From Chloroflexota bacterium (GTDB lineage: Bacteria; Chloroflexota; Anaerolineae; Aggregatilineales; Phototrophicaceae): a DNA stretch of 55,866 nt. Made by a program: the position numbers and the translations under genes. Below are positions 1 to 8,880 of the stretch, piece after piece. Under the pieces are notes generated by a model. The model searched no databases and was not told the origin of the DNA. It saw only the letters and a list, made by a program, of their open reading frames with translations. Location: positions 1 to 55,866 of the forward strand of contig JAPOWG010000075.1 of assembly GCA_026707745.1 (NCBI GenBank), written 5' to 3'. Every line of letters begins with the position of its first letter. The first letter of the stretch is position 1.

Positions 1-299
1 GGTTCGTCTTTTCTCCGTCTTAACCCACTATTCTGCTGTTAATATGCACTCGCCCACTACGGGACAAAAAAGACGAGAGACTTCCTCTCACCTTTCAATC
101 ATAGCTTAGCAACGACAGCAGCAACTGTCAAGGATACGATAGATGAATTGCGGAAACTGCTTGAGAATTGCTGGGAATCTTTTCAAATAAACCACGTCGC
201 TCATGCAAGGACCGCGTATGTTATTTTCTGCGCGCGCGACATTCTTGTGGACAATTCGCCGGTTACGCGCCGAGCGGCTGTTTGAATTTGACGGCTATG
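1..299. other. Intergenic region downstream of recR
   Basis: No supportable gene is seen here. The right half (about 180-290) holds copy 1 of a three-copy intergenic element described separately. The first 150 bases are AT-richer and show no clear promoter or terminator. Confidence 0.6.
180..290 (+). repeat. Dispersed intergenic element, copy 1
   Basis: This stretch aligns with 24545-24655 (plus) and 40681-40795 (minus). The shared blocks, in order, are an ACC.CGTC.CTCATGC-like segment, a T-rich patch, GCGCGACATTC, TCGCCGGTTACG and GCCGAGCGGCTGT. All three copies lie outside genes. No function is assigned. Alignment was by eye. Confidence 0.6.
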
Positions 300-905
300 T
301 CAACTAAGCTCGCTGCGCCCTTCCAGCGCCCGCATCAAGGTCACGGAATCCACATATTCCAAATCTCCACCGGTAGGCAAGCCGCGCGCCAAGCGAGTCG
401 TAACAACACCCGTTGCGGCCAATTCCCGCTGAAGGTACATCGCCGTGGCATCACCTTCCATACCCGGATTGGTAGCGACGATAACTTCTCGGACGGCGCC
501 CGTTTTCACACGCGCCACCAGCTCGGGAATCTTGAGATCGTCCGGGCCGACGCCGCTTACGGGAGAAATCGCCCCGTGCAATACATGATACCGGCCTTTG
601 TAAATGCCAGTACGCTCCAGTGCCATGAGGTCCAAGGGCTCTTCAACCACCGCAATCAGCGAAGCATCGCGTTCCGAGGAAGCGCAGACGGGACAAGGAT
701 CTTCCACAGTAATATTGAAGCACATGCTACAAAACCGTGTTTGCTCCTTGAGGTTCGTCAGCGCGAGTGCCAAAGCTATAGAAACATCATCGGAGGCGCG
801 CAACAGGTAGTAGGTCAACCGGGAGGCCGTCTTGGGGCCCACGCCTGGCAAGCGAGAAAAAGCCTCCACCAACTTGGTAACTGGTTCGGGAATGGCACTG
901 TTCAT
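300..905 (-). CDS. recR: Recombination mediator protein RecR
   Basis: RecR, 201 residues, the usual family length. It works with RecF/RecO to load RecA at gapped DNA during recombinational repair. Visible features in order: a helix-hairpin-helix near residues 16-35 (LPGVGPKTASRL), a four-cysteine zinc finger (C59, C62, C71, C74), and a Toprim domain from about residue 82 (SLIAVVEEP). The reading frame stays open upstream for 70 more codons inside ybaB, but the ATG at 905 gives the normal N-terminus and is preceded by a GGAA-type ribosome site. It lies 58 bases downstream of ybaB, the classic arrangement, and is probably cotranscribed with it. Confidence 0.96.
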   Translation of the reverse strand: MNSAIPEPVTKLVEAFSRLPGVGPKTASRLTYYLLRASDDVSIALALALTNLKEQTRFCSMCFNITVEDPCPVCASSERDASLIAVVEEPLDLMALERTGIYKGRYHVLHGAISPVSGVGPDDLKIPELVARVKTGAVREVIVATNPGMEGDATAMYLQRELAATGVVTTRLARGLPTGGDLEYVDSVTLMRALEGRSELS

Positions 906-963
906 AGTTTTTTCCAGGCATCCGAATGGCAGGGATTCGAAACGCGGCAGATGGTTAGGGCGT

Positions 964-1341
964 CTAGCCGAGAAGACCGCCAAGACCGGGAATATTGCCC
1001 AAACCGCCCGTGATTCGCTCCATACGCTCGGCCGCCATTGCCTGACTCTGCTCAATAGCCTGGTTAACCGCCGCCACCAGCAGATCCTGCAAGTCGTTGA
1101 GCCATTCCTCATCATCCATATCGATAACTTCCGGGTTGATTTCGACCGCCTGCACGCGCTGGTGCCCGGTAATCACGACCCTGATGGCGCCACCGCCAAC
1201 GGTCACTTCGACGGTCTCTTGCTCCAGGCTTTCTTGCGCCTCCGCCATATCCTGCTGCATCTTCTGCAGCATTGCCATGGGATTGGCGCCCCCGGGCAAT
1301 CCTGCCGAAGAACCGCGTCTACTTCCGCGTCGCTTGCTCAT
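964..1341 (-). CDS. ybaB: YbaB/EbfC family nucleoid-associated protein
   Basis: A 125-residue YbaB/EbfC protein, a small DNA-binding dimer associated with the nucleoid and often cotranscribed with recR. Residues 1-20 are a basic, Gly/Ser-rich lead. The family core follows: a MAMLQKMQQDMAEAQESL helix near residues 22-40, then alternating beta strands (VEVTVGGGAIRVVITG) and a C-terminal helix. The tail is Gly/Leu-rich (GLGNIPGLGGLLG), as is common for this family. It sits between the membrane gene at 1392-3341 and recR, and is usually found directly after dnaX. Here two large membrane genes intervene. Confidence 0.93.
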   Translation of the reverse strand: MSKRRGSRRGSSAGLPGGANPMAMLQKMQQDMAEAQESLEQETVEVTVGGGAIRVVITGHQRVQAVEINPEVIDMDDEEWLNDLQDLLVAAVNQAIEQSQAMAAERMERITGGLGNIPGLGGLLG

Positions 1342-1391
1342 GTCTTTGCTCCTTCATGCTACCTGAGATGATACCCCGTAATCCGGTCGTT

Positions 1392-3341
1392 TCAGCTTTG
1401 CTGTGGCGGATCGGTTGATGGATACAGTCGATACACATTTGCCCCATCGCCTTGATGCTCGAAGAGGAGCTCGGCGTCGCGTCCCGCCATCACTTCCGGG
1501 CTAACTTCCGAGTCTTTGACGACCGCGTAAATCGGACGGTCCGGAAAATGCCTCGCGATGTTTCTGCTGATGTAATAATAATCCTGTGGGCCGGTATCGT
1601 CACTATAAAACTTGTCAAGTTGTCGAACGCGCTTGTCATAATCGTCGATATTCACGGCATAAACGTATTGCGCCTTTTTGACGTAGAACTGCCGCTCGGG
1701 CAGCACACTTTCGAAGATAAAACCGTCTAGCGGCGTGATGACAAGGGCATCAGCCGGCGTATTGTCGCGAATCCAATAGAAGGCCTGGAACCGTCCATGC
1801 TTGTCTACGTCGTGTACGATGTGTTCCTCCTCGTACGCGAATCCTCTGTACGGATTGGCACTCGCCCTCCTTAGGAGAGAATAATCTACGTAGATTATTC
1901 TCAAGAAAACCAGGATCACTAGAAAACTCGATATCACGTGTCCCGCAAATGTCGATGACTTCCGAGTGCTGTTTCGCAAGCACTGTAATGCGAATAAAGC
2001 TGAAATGCACAAGACAATCGCTAGAAAGTAAAAGCCTTTGTATTGATTGTCGATAGTTATCGTTAGTCCTGACCCCAGTAACAAGCCCAATAGCCCGCTT
2101 ATCTGAAAAAAATATGTGGGTTGATCGCCCTTGCGAAATAGGAAAAACCACTGCAATACATATAGCGGCAATAGCAAGGCGAAGGCCGCCCAGAGCATGG
2201 CCATATTGCTTTGATTGAATAGCTCGAATCCCGTGTGGCCACGCGTATTGTATGCGATGTCGTAATTGTATTTGAGTAAAGGGATAGACAGCGCAAGGCT
2301 TAATCCCGCATAAGCCATGATGGCTACCGGATGAATCTGACTTGTCAAGCGCCGATGCCAGAAATCGTTTACTGTTGCGATCCTCTGGGAGCCGCGCAGA
2401 AGGTTCCACCCCGCCAAGACCGCAAGACCGCCCAAAAGCGCGACCACGATGTAAAAGGTAGCAAGTTGCGCGACAGCTAGCCCGAGAATGCCGCAAGCCG
2501 AGATCAGAACTAACGAACGGAGGTCGATTTGCCCCTTCGCGATCTTGACGCAACAGAACAAGACTGCGACGAAAAGCGAAATGCCCAGATCCATGGAATT
2601 GATATTTGCCAACTTGTTCAAGGAGCCATGCAGATGTTTGTGACCCCCATCGAGCACGAGCAGACGCAAGTTGTCTGGTTCATATGCGCCATTGACCAGG
2701 TGCGCGAACAAACTGAGTATGCCGGTTATGTTCACCGAGCAAAACACAAATACGACCAAGAGACCCAGGGACAAAGTGCGCGGTTTACCCAGCTTGAGCA
2801 GGACAAGGATCTGTCCAATCCACAGAAAACTGCTGCAAACCGACAGGACATTCACAATCGATGCTATGTATGGCGCGCGCAGAGCCGTGGTCTCGGTCAG
2901 AGCCGCCAAATAGGCGTGGAATAGCCAATAGTAGTTGGCGGGATAGCCCGCGACAAACACGTTTTCAAGTGGGGTGGAACCGTATAACAACTGATTGATA
3001 TACCCGAAATGGAGATCGGGATGAGATAGGATTTGCACAGTTGGGCTGGAGACAATCGCATAGAGTCCTGGCGCCAATACCAAGATCGGAACGACTATGG
3101 GCAAAATCACCCGCCAGGAAGATCGATAAGCATCGGTCTGGCTTTGCTTCAACCGCTTGACCGCGCCAGCCAACAGCCAGACGAACGGGATCAGCGTGCA
3201 GGGTACGAGCAGAGCCTGCCAATGGCCAATTGCGACCGGCATCAGCAAGCTAAGGATATAGCCGACGCTCACAAAGAGCGCGAAGGAAATCGCGAAGAGC
3301 GGATTGAGTACCTCCAGAATCAGGACAGTCAATAGCCTCAT
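1392..3341 (-). CDS. Polytopic membrane protein, GT-C/DUF2298-like (paralogue B)
   Basis: A 649-residue protein with about 10-13 hydrophobic segments, followed by a soluble C-terminal domain of about 130 residues. It is a clear paralogue of the preceding gene: both share VAIGHWQAL near residue 35, an FVAGYPANYYWLFHAYLA-type loop, LGKPRTL, a NQYKGFYF loop and a C-terminal WIRDNTPADALV block. The last motif and the aromatic NYYW loop recall GT-C glycosyltransferase-type proteins of the DUF2298/PMT kind; that resemblance is inferred. A lipid-linked sugar transferase acting outside the membrane is the most likely role, but the substrate is unknown. ATG 3341 has a good AGGAAG site five bases upstream. 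The gene lies in the dnaX-recR block. Confidence 0.75.
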   Translation of the reverse strand: MRLLTVLILEVLNPLFAISFALFVSVGYILSLLMPVAIGHWQALLVPCTLIPFVWLLAGAVKRLKQSQTDAYRSSWRVILPIVVPILVLAPGLYAIVSSPTVQILSHPDLHFGYINQLLYGSTPLENVFVAGYPANYYWLFHAYLAALTETTALRAPYIASIVNVLSVCSSFLWIGQILVLLKLGKPRTLSLGLLVVFVFCSVNITGILSLFAHLVNGAYEPDNLRLLVLDGGHKHLHGSLNKLANINSMDLGISLFVAVLFCCVKIAKGQIDLRSLVLISACGILGLAVAQLATFYIVVALLGGLAVLAGWNLLRGSQRIATVNDFWHRRLTSQIHPVAIMAYAGLSLALSIPLLKYNYDIAYNTRGHTGFELFNQSNMAMLWAAFALLLPLYVLQWFFLFRKGDQPTYFFQISGLLGLLLGSGLTITIDNQYKGFYFLAIVLCISALFALQCLRNSTRKSSTFAGHVISSFLVILVFLRIIYVDYSLLRRASANPYRGFAYEEEHIVHDVDKHGRFQAFYWIRDNTPADALVITPLDGFIFESVLPERQFYVKKAQYVYAVNIDDYDKRVRQLDKFYSDDTGPQDYYYISRNIARHFPDRPIYAVVKDSEVSPEVMAGRDAELLFEHQGDGANVYRLYPSTDPPQQS

Positions 3342-3370
3342 GATCGCTTCCTGATATTCACCGGTCAGTA

Positions 3371-5320
3371 TTAGCCAATGGACCGCGGATTTAATAGATA
3401 CACATTGCCGCCGTCGGTCTCGTGTTCGTAAACCATCTCTGCGCCACGCTCACCCATAACTTCCCTTCGGACCTCCGAGTCCTTGACAACGGCATAAAAG
3501 AGACGGCCGGGTAATTCTCGTTCCATGTCTTCGATCAACGCGCGATATTCTTCTACTTCGGTTTCTTGACTATAGATCAGTTCTATATCACGCGCGCGCT
3601 CATTATAGGCAAGAAGACTCGACTTGAAATGGAGCTGCAACAGGCGGACATATAGCATCCGCTCGTGGAACAAGTTCGAGTATTTTGACGGGATTATGGG
3701 AAGCGCGACGACAGCGTTTGCCGGCGTATGATCGCGAATCCAGCGATAGGCCGGCAGGCGACCGTCAACGTCGCCAGTGTACTCGAGATGCATACCGTTG
3801 AAGCTGTACCCCCGCTCCCTGTAAATGCCTGCCCGAATGACGTTGCTTGATGACACGTAAATAACTTGAGAAAGTACCAGGATGTACAACAATACTGCTA
3901 GGGCCCGGCCGGAACGGCGCCAGTTCATGCGCTCGTGTTGCCGCATTGTCCGCAGGGCGAAGAGCGCGGACAATACCATGAGCATACCCAGAAAATAAAC
4001 TCCCTTGTACTGATTGCTATCGGGCAAGGTCAAGAAGGTTGCCGGCAGCAATGCAATGAATCCGCAGAGCTGAATGAAGGTTTGGCCGCGATCTCTCGCG
4101 CGCCGCAAGAATGCAAACTGCAACAGGAAGAGCGGCAGAAGCAGGAGCAAGGCGGCAACGATTGTTCGGATGTTCGCGCCGCTTAATCCAAAAGGACGTC
4201 CCGCGCTGAAGCTGCCGACAATGTCCAGATTGTACTTTACCAACGGCAGTGAAAGCGCAAGGCTGAGGGTCAACCAGATCAGGAGAGCGGGAGGCGAAAC
4301 CTCCGTCACAAGCGCGCGCCACCTGTGTTTGATCCATTTGATCTTGTCCGGATCACGGACCCAATCATGTGCGACAAAGACCGCTAAGCCGCCCAGCAAG
4401 ACGACAACGATGTAAAGCGCCGCGATTTCCCTGACCGCCAGAGCCGCGATGCCGGCCGCGGAAACGATAAGGAGCGCGTCGTTTGAGATCTTTTTTTTCG
4501 CCAGTTGAACACAGGAGTACAGCGCGGCTGTGAAAGTCATGATGCCCAGCGTCACGCTGGTGAAGTTCATCACCTTGCCCATGACGCTGTGCAATCGTTC
4601 GTCCGCGCCGGGAAGCCTCATGATGTCGAAGGCATAGGGCGTATATGTGCCGTTGTAGTAATGCGCCAATAAGGTTGGCGTGCTGGTCAGATTAACCGAG
4701 AAGTAGACCAGCAGGATCATAAGACCCAGCGTCAGGGTCCGAGGCTTGCCCAGATTCAGCAATTGTAGCGTCTGCCCTATCCAAAGGAGGCTGCTGAATA
4801 TCGCGGCGACGTTCACGATTGACGATGCCGATGCCGGGCTAAAGCCCGTGACCTGAGCGATCGTCGCCAGATAGGCATGATAGAGCCAATAGTAGTTGGC
4901 GGGAAAACCGACCATGAAGACGTTGTCGATTGGCGTTGTTTCGTACAGAAGCTGATGTACATAGCCGATATGAATGTCGCCGTGGTGCGTGACCTGCAAG
5001 GTAGGGCTGGTGAACTCGGCCCAGACCGCCGGCAAAATGACCAGCAGCGGTACGATAGGCAAAAGCGCTCGCCATGACGGGGCGCGATGTTCGTTCCCTC
5101 TCCACTTGGCGCGAGCGCTGTTGACCAAGAGCGCTAAAGGCGCGAGCAAACTCAGCCAGAACAACGCTTGCCAATGGCCTATTGCCACCGGCATGAACAG
5201 CGTCAAGATGTATCCGATACCCACAAATAGCGCAAGAGAAATCAGAAACAGCGGATTAAGAATGTCGAGAACGAAGGACGAAGTCAGCCGCCACATCAAG
5301 CCCGGGCTATTCAGCGTCAT
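3371..5320 (-). CDS. Polytopic membrane protein, GT-C/DUF2298-like (paralogue A)
   Basis: About 649 residues, multi-pass, with a soluble tail carrying WIRDHTPANAVV. It is paralogous along its whole length to the next gene downstream. Notable motifs are FPANYYWLYHAYLA near residue 130 and SNQYKGVYFLG near residue 430. It is probably a GT-C-type glycosyltransferase or a related membrane enzyme; the acceptor and donor are unknown. The start is uncertain. GTG 5329 and ATG 5320 both overlap the dnaX stop, and ATG 5296 matches the paralogue's N-terminus best (MWRLTSS versus MRLLTVL). ATG 5320 is preferred because a GGTGG-like site lies just upstream and the overlap with dnaX suggests translational coupling. 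Confidence 0.72.
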   Translation of the reverse strand: MTLNSPGLMWRLTSSFVLDILNPLFLISLALFVGIGYILTLFMPVAIGHWQALFWLSLLAPLALLVNSARAKWRGNEHRAPSWRALLPIVPLLVILPAVWAEFTSPTLQVTHHGDIHIGYVHQLLYETTPIDNVFMVGFPANYYWLYHAYLATIAQVTGFSPASASSIVNVAAIFSSLLWIGQTLQLLNLGKPRTLTLGLMILLVYFSVNLTSTPTLLAHYYNGTYTPYAFDIMRLPGADERLHSVMGKVMNFTSVTLGIMTFTAALYSCVQLAKKKISNDALLIVSAAGIAALAVREIAALYIVVVLLGGLAVFVAHDWVRDPDKIKWIKHRWRALVTEVSPPALLIWLTLSLALSLPLVKYNLDIVGSFSAGRPFGLSGANIRTIVAALLLLLPLFLLQFAFLRRARDRGQTFIQLCGFIALLPATFLTLPDSNQYKGVYFLGMLMVLSALFALRTMRQHERMNWRRSGRALAVLLYILVLSQVIYVSSSNVIRAGIYRERGYSFNGMHLEYTGDVDGRLPAYRWIRDHTPANAVVALPIIPSKYSNLFHERMLYVRLLQLHFKSSLLAYNERARDIELIYSQETEVEEYRALIEDMERELPGRLFYAVVKDSEVRREVMGERGAEMVYEHETDGGNVYLLNPRSIG

Positions 5321-6875
5321 CCACCACACCGCCCAGCGCCTTGCCCGCCGCGATCAAGGGATCTTCCGGTTCTGGCCTAGCCTGTCCTGTCGGCTCCGGT
5401 GGCGGTGGCGGCGCGACGCCTTCGACCACGCGCACGTCCAGTCGCAATTTGACGTCGTGCAGATCGAAGATCGCTTGTTCAATTATTTTGGCGCGCTCCG
5501 GCGCGGCAATCTTTTTCTGGAAGAATTCTTCCTGCACACCCAGTATCAGACGATTGCCTTCAATGGCGCGCACATGCGCGTGTTCCAGCAAGGGTGGGAT
5601 ATTGCGGTTATAGCGATGCGCCTGGGTAAGAATCTCCATCCATCCGTTTTGAATCTTGCCAACAGGATAAGCCGACGGCTCGCCCGGCGCGCTGCCCTCC
5701 ACACGTTCATATGCGGATTCCGGCGCAGCGTCCTGCGCGGTTTCGTGGGTCTTCCCGGCATCAACTGAGCGATAAACATTTGACTGGCTTGCTTCTACGT
5801 GCAGGCTCTCGACCAGCGCTAATTCCAGTTCCAACTGCGGCTGCCAGCCTCCGGTATAATTGTTGATCGCTTCGTTAAACGTACGTATCGTTTTGAGTAG
5901 CCGGGAACGACTTATGGCTTCCGCCAGTTCTTCGCAGATCGCGCGATCTTCTTGAGAAGCCTCTATCAGATCGGCGCTTGCGGTCTGACTTAGCATCACA
6001 TGGCGCAGGTATTCAACGACCTGTTGACCAAACTGCCGGGGATCGCTGCCGGAGTCAATCGCTTTGTTGATGATATGGATGCCCAGCGGCAGGTCTTCTT
6101 CCGCCAGCGCCTGAACCAAATCCCGGACCTGTACGCTCGCAGCGGTTCCCAGCAAAAGCTGTGCCGATTCCAGGCTGACCAACTCCTCCGGCTCCGTGAC
6201 GATCTGGTCGAGAAGACTGATGCTGTCACGCACGCTGCCGGTACCTTGACGCGCGATCAGGTCCAGTGCGGCGCCCTCGATAGAAAAGGACTCGCTTTCG
6301 GCGATTTGCGCCAGCAAGGCGCTTACTTCCTTTTGCGAGACGCGTCTGAATTCAAAGTGGAGGCAACGGCTCTTGATGGTGGCTGGAACCTTGTCGATTT
6401 CGGTTGTCGCCAGAACAAAGATGGCATGATCAGGCGGCTCTTCCAGCGTCTTTAGCAGCGCGTCGAAAGCGTTGCCGCTAAATCGATGGACCTCGTCGAT
6501 AATGTAGACCTTGTATTTGCCTTCGCCCGGCGCAAAGGCGATCTTGTCACGCAATTCGCGCACGTCATCGACGCCAGTATGCGAAGCCGCGTCAATCTCG
6601 ATCAGATCCAAAAACCGACCTTCATTGATAGCGGCGCAATTGGAACAATTATTGCAGGGACGCCCGGCCGCGTCTTCGTATGTGCAGTTGACGGCTTTGG
6701 CCAGCAAGCGCGCATTGGTCGTCTTGCCGGTGCCACGGGGACCGCTGAAGAGATAGGCGTGGCGAATACGCCCGCGAATCAAGGCATTTCGAAGTGTGCG
6801 GGTCACATGCTCCTGCCCAACGACATCGGCAAAAGTCTGCGGCCGCCACTTGAGATACAGGGCTTGTTCGGGCAA
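5307..6875 (-). CDS. dnaX: DNA polymerase III subunit gamma/tau
   Basis: A 522-residue clamp-loader ATPase of the replicative polymerase. The AAA+ domain fills residues 1-230: Walker A GPRGTGKTTNARLL near residue 45, four-cysteine zinc module (C64 region with CNNCSNC), Walker B IIDEVHRF and sensor 1 LATTEIDKVP. Domain III follows, then a Pro/Glu-rich linker and a short C-terminal domain (about 405-480) ending in a PPPPPEP stretch. It starts with TTG at 6875. A strong GGAGG site seven bases upstream supports this, and no ATG is available nearby. It heads the minus-strand block leading to ybaB and recR. Confidence 0.95.
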   Translation of the reverse strand: MPEQALYLKWRPQTFADVVGQEHVTRTLRNALIRGRIRHAYLFSGPRGTGKTTNARLLAKAVNCTYEDAAGRPCNNCSNCAAINEGRFLDLIEIDAASHTGVDDVRELRDKIAFAPGEGKYKVYIIDEVHRFSGNAFDALLKTLEEPPDHAIFVLATTEIDKVPATIKSRCLHFEFRRVSQKEVSALLAQIAESESFSIEGAALDLIARQGTGSVRDSISLLDQIVTEPEELVSLESAQLLLGTAASVQVRDLVQALAEEDLPLGIHIINKAIDSGSDPRQFGQQVVEYLRHVMLSQTASADLIEASQEDRAICEELAEAISRSRLLKTIRTFNEAINNYTGGWQPQLELELALVESLHVEASQSNVYRSVDAGKTHETAQDAAPESAYERVEGSAPGEPSAYPVGKIQNGWMEILTQAHRYNRNIPPLLEHAHVRAIEGNRLILGVQEEFFQKKIAAPERAKIIEQAIFDLHDVKLRLDVRVVEGVAPPPPPEPTGQARPEPEDPLIAAGKALGGVVDDAE

Positions 6876-7012
6876 GGGATGACCTCCGAATCTACCTGTG
6901 AGTCTAGCATCTAAAGTTCCGAAATGACAAGCGCCGAATCACCTGCGCTATCGGACGAGAGATTGCGCCGAGCCTGCCAGATTGCGACCCGCATAGTAGC
7001 GGACCTGAGCTT

Positions 7013-7040
7013 TTGAAACCCGCATCGGTTACAATAATAT
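7013..7040 (+). promoter_or_regulatory. Candidate sigma-70 promoter for the Rieske gene
   Basis: TTGAAA at 7013-7018 and TAATAT at 7035-7040 are separated by 16 bases, in the gap between divergent dnaX and the Rieske gene. This is a match to general consensus only; no transcript data are available. Confidence 0.4.
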
Positions 7041-7128
7041 CTAGGCGAACTGTCCGCAATCTTGAAAAGGACGGCCATCGCCTGCCACAATAAGCATTCG
7101 TCAAAGCAACGAGAGACAGGAGCGGAAC

Positions 7129-8871
7129 ATGATTTTGAAAAAGGACAGCTTTGTCTCGGTCGCCCGTTACGAAGATTTGCAGGGCAAAGGCAGCATCACG
7201 GTCCATCCCAATGGCAAGGCCATCGTGCTCTTCCTTTACGGGGACAGGGTTTACGCCGTAGACAATCGTTGCCCGCATATGGGTTTCCCGCTGGACAAGG
7301 GATCGGTGGAGAATGGAATCTTGACCTGCCACTGGCATCACGCGCGTTTTGATCTCGCCAGTGGCGGCGCATTTGACCTGTGGGCGGACGACATTGACGC
7401 ATTCCCGGTCGAGCTGCGCGACGGGGAGATTTATATCGATATACAGGCCAACGGCAATACCGTCGAGCATCAGCGCAATCGACTGCGCGATGGCTTGCAG
7501 CACAACCTGAGCCTGGTCGTGGCGAAAGCGGTTATCAACCAGTTGTGGCAAGGAGTGCCGGCCAATGAGCCCTTCCGCATCGGGCTGGAATTCGGCACGT
7601 TCTACCGCGGCATGGATTGGGGCCGCGGTCTGACGACGCATGGCTGCACCATGAATCTGATTCCATACCTCGACGAGGCGGATCATCCGCTTGCCCTTTA
7701 TCACGGCTTGGCGGATGTCGCCAGCGATACCGCCGGCATGTCGCCGCGATTCAATCCACGGCCGCTGCCAAATGCCGAAACGAACATCGCCACGCTCAAG
7801 CAATGGTTCCGGCAGTTCGTCGAGGTGCGCGATGCGCAGGCCGGGGAACGCGCCATCGTTTCCGCCTTAAGAGCCGGCGCCGATGACGTCCAGATCGCCG
7901 ATATGCTTTTCGCCGCCGCCACCGACCATCGCTACCTCGATGCCGGTCACACCCTAGACTTCATCAACAAGGCGCTGGAATCGGTCGATCTGGCGGGCTG
8001 GGATCATGCCGAACTGGCCTTCACCAGTGTTGTGCCAAACTTGACCGACGCCCGTCGCATGGAAGAATCAAACGCCTGGCGCAAGCCGATTGACCTGGTA
8101 CTGATCCTGGAGAAGGCCTTCCTTGAGTTGCCGGGGGCCATCACCGCGGGACGTGACCGGGCGGCTACGCATGATATTGCCGCCATTACGATGATCTTGC
8201 TGGACGATGATCCGCAAAAGATCGCTGATACCCTGCTCGATTGTCTGCGGGCGGGAATGTCTCCCGTGAACCTGGCTGGGACGGTTGCTTACGCCGCGGC
8301 GCGCCGCATCGCGCATTTCCATACCAGCAACGAGTTTGGCGACTGGGATACGGCGCTGCATACCTTTACCTTCGCCAACGCCGTCTACCAGGGCTTGACG
8401 CGCGTTGAATCCGCCGAGCTATCGCGCGGCATTTTCGACGCGGCGATGAGCATCTACCTCGATCGCTTTCTGAATGTGCCGTCGGTTCGGCTGCCACAGC
8501 CGGAGAGCGTGGCCGACCCCGACGCCCTGCTGGACGACCTGGAATCCATGCTGAATCTGCAGCAGCAAGTCAACCAGGCGGGAACGCTAGCGGCGCAGTA
8601 TCTTTCCAGTGGCGGATCGCCGCAGCGGCTGATGGCAAAGATGGGGCATTTGCTTTTGCGGGAGGATCGCGACTTTCACACCATACAATGTATCGAAGCG
8701 AGCTTCAACCAATACACGATCTTGAAGGAGCGGGCGCCCGAATTGGCGCCGCATGTCTTGATCGCCGCCGCGCGCTACCTGGCCGCGCATGCGCCAACCA
8801 TGCGCTCTCAATTGCAGACCTATACGATCGCCCGACGCTTGTCCCGTGGCGAGAACCTGTTTGAGGAATAG
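7129..8871 (+). CDS. Rieske [2Fe-2S] protein with large helical C-terminal domain
   Basis: A 580-residue cytoplasmic protein. Residues 1-105 form a Rieske domain with both cluster motifs intact (CPHMGFPL near 48 and CHWHHARF near 67), so a [2Fe-2S] cluster is expected. The remaining ~470 residues are helical and contain several conserved-looking His motifs (THGCTMNLIP, LYHGLADVASD, HFHTSNEFGDW, HTFTFANAV). They faintly recall questin-oxidase-like alpha-helical proteins, but this is not established. The Rieske domain could pass electrons to an oxygenase or redox site in the C-terminal part (inference). An AGGAGCGGAAC site precedes ATG 7129. It is transcribed alone; rsgA converges from the other side, 10 bases downstream. 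Confidence 0.8.
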   Translation: MILKKDSFVSVARYEDLQGKGSITVHPNGKAIVLFLYGDRVYAVDNRCPHMGFPLDKGSVENGILTCHWHHARFDLASGGAFDLWADDIDAFPVELRDGEIYIDIQANGNTVEHQRNRLRDGLQHNLSLVVAKAVINQLWQGVPANEPFRIGLEFGTFYRGMDWGRGLTTHGCTMNLIPYLDEADHPLALYHGLADVASDTAGMSPRFNPRPLPNAETNIATLKQWFRQFVEVRDAQAGERAIVSALRAGADDVQIADMLFAAATDHRYLDAGHTLDFINKALESVDLAGWDHAELAFTSVVPNLTDARRMEESNAWRKPIDLVLILEKAFLELPGAITAGRDRAATHDIAAITMILLDDDPQKIADTLLDCLRAGMSPVNLAGTVAYAAARRIAHFHTSNEFGDWDTALHTFTFANAVYQGLTRVESAELSRGIFDAAMSIYLDRFLNVPSVRLPQPESVADPDALLDDLESMLNLQQQVNQAGTLAAQYLSSGGSPQRLMAKMGHLLLREDRDFHTIQCIEASFNQYTILKERAPELAPHVLIAAARYLAAHAPTMRSQLQTYTIARRLSRGENLFEE

Positions 8872-8880
8872 CCGTGTTCG

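Noticed and set aside
6904..7803. 299-codon open frame on the minus strand
   Set aside because: Antisense shadow of the Rieske gene. No protein signature, and the Rieske frame has intact motifs and a ribosome site.
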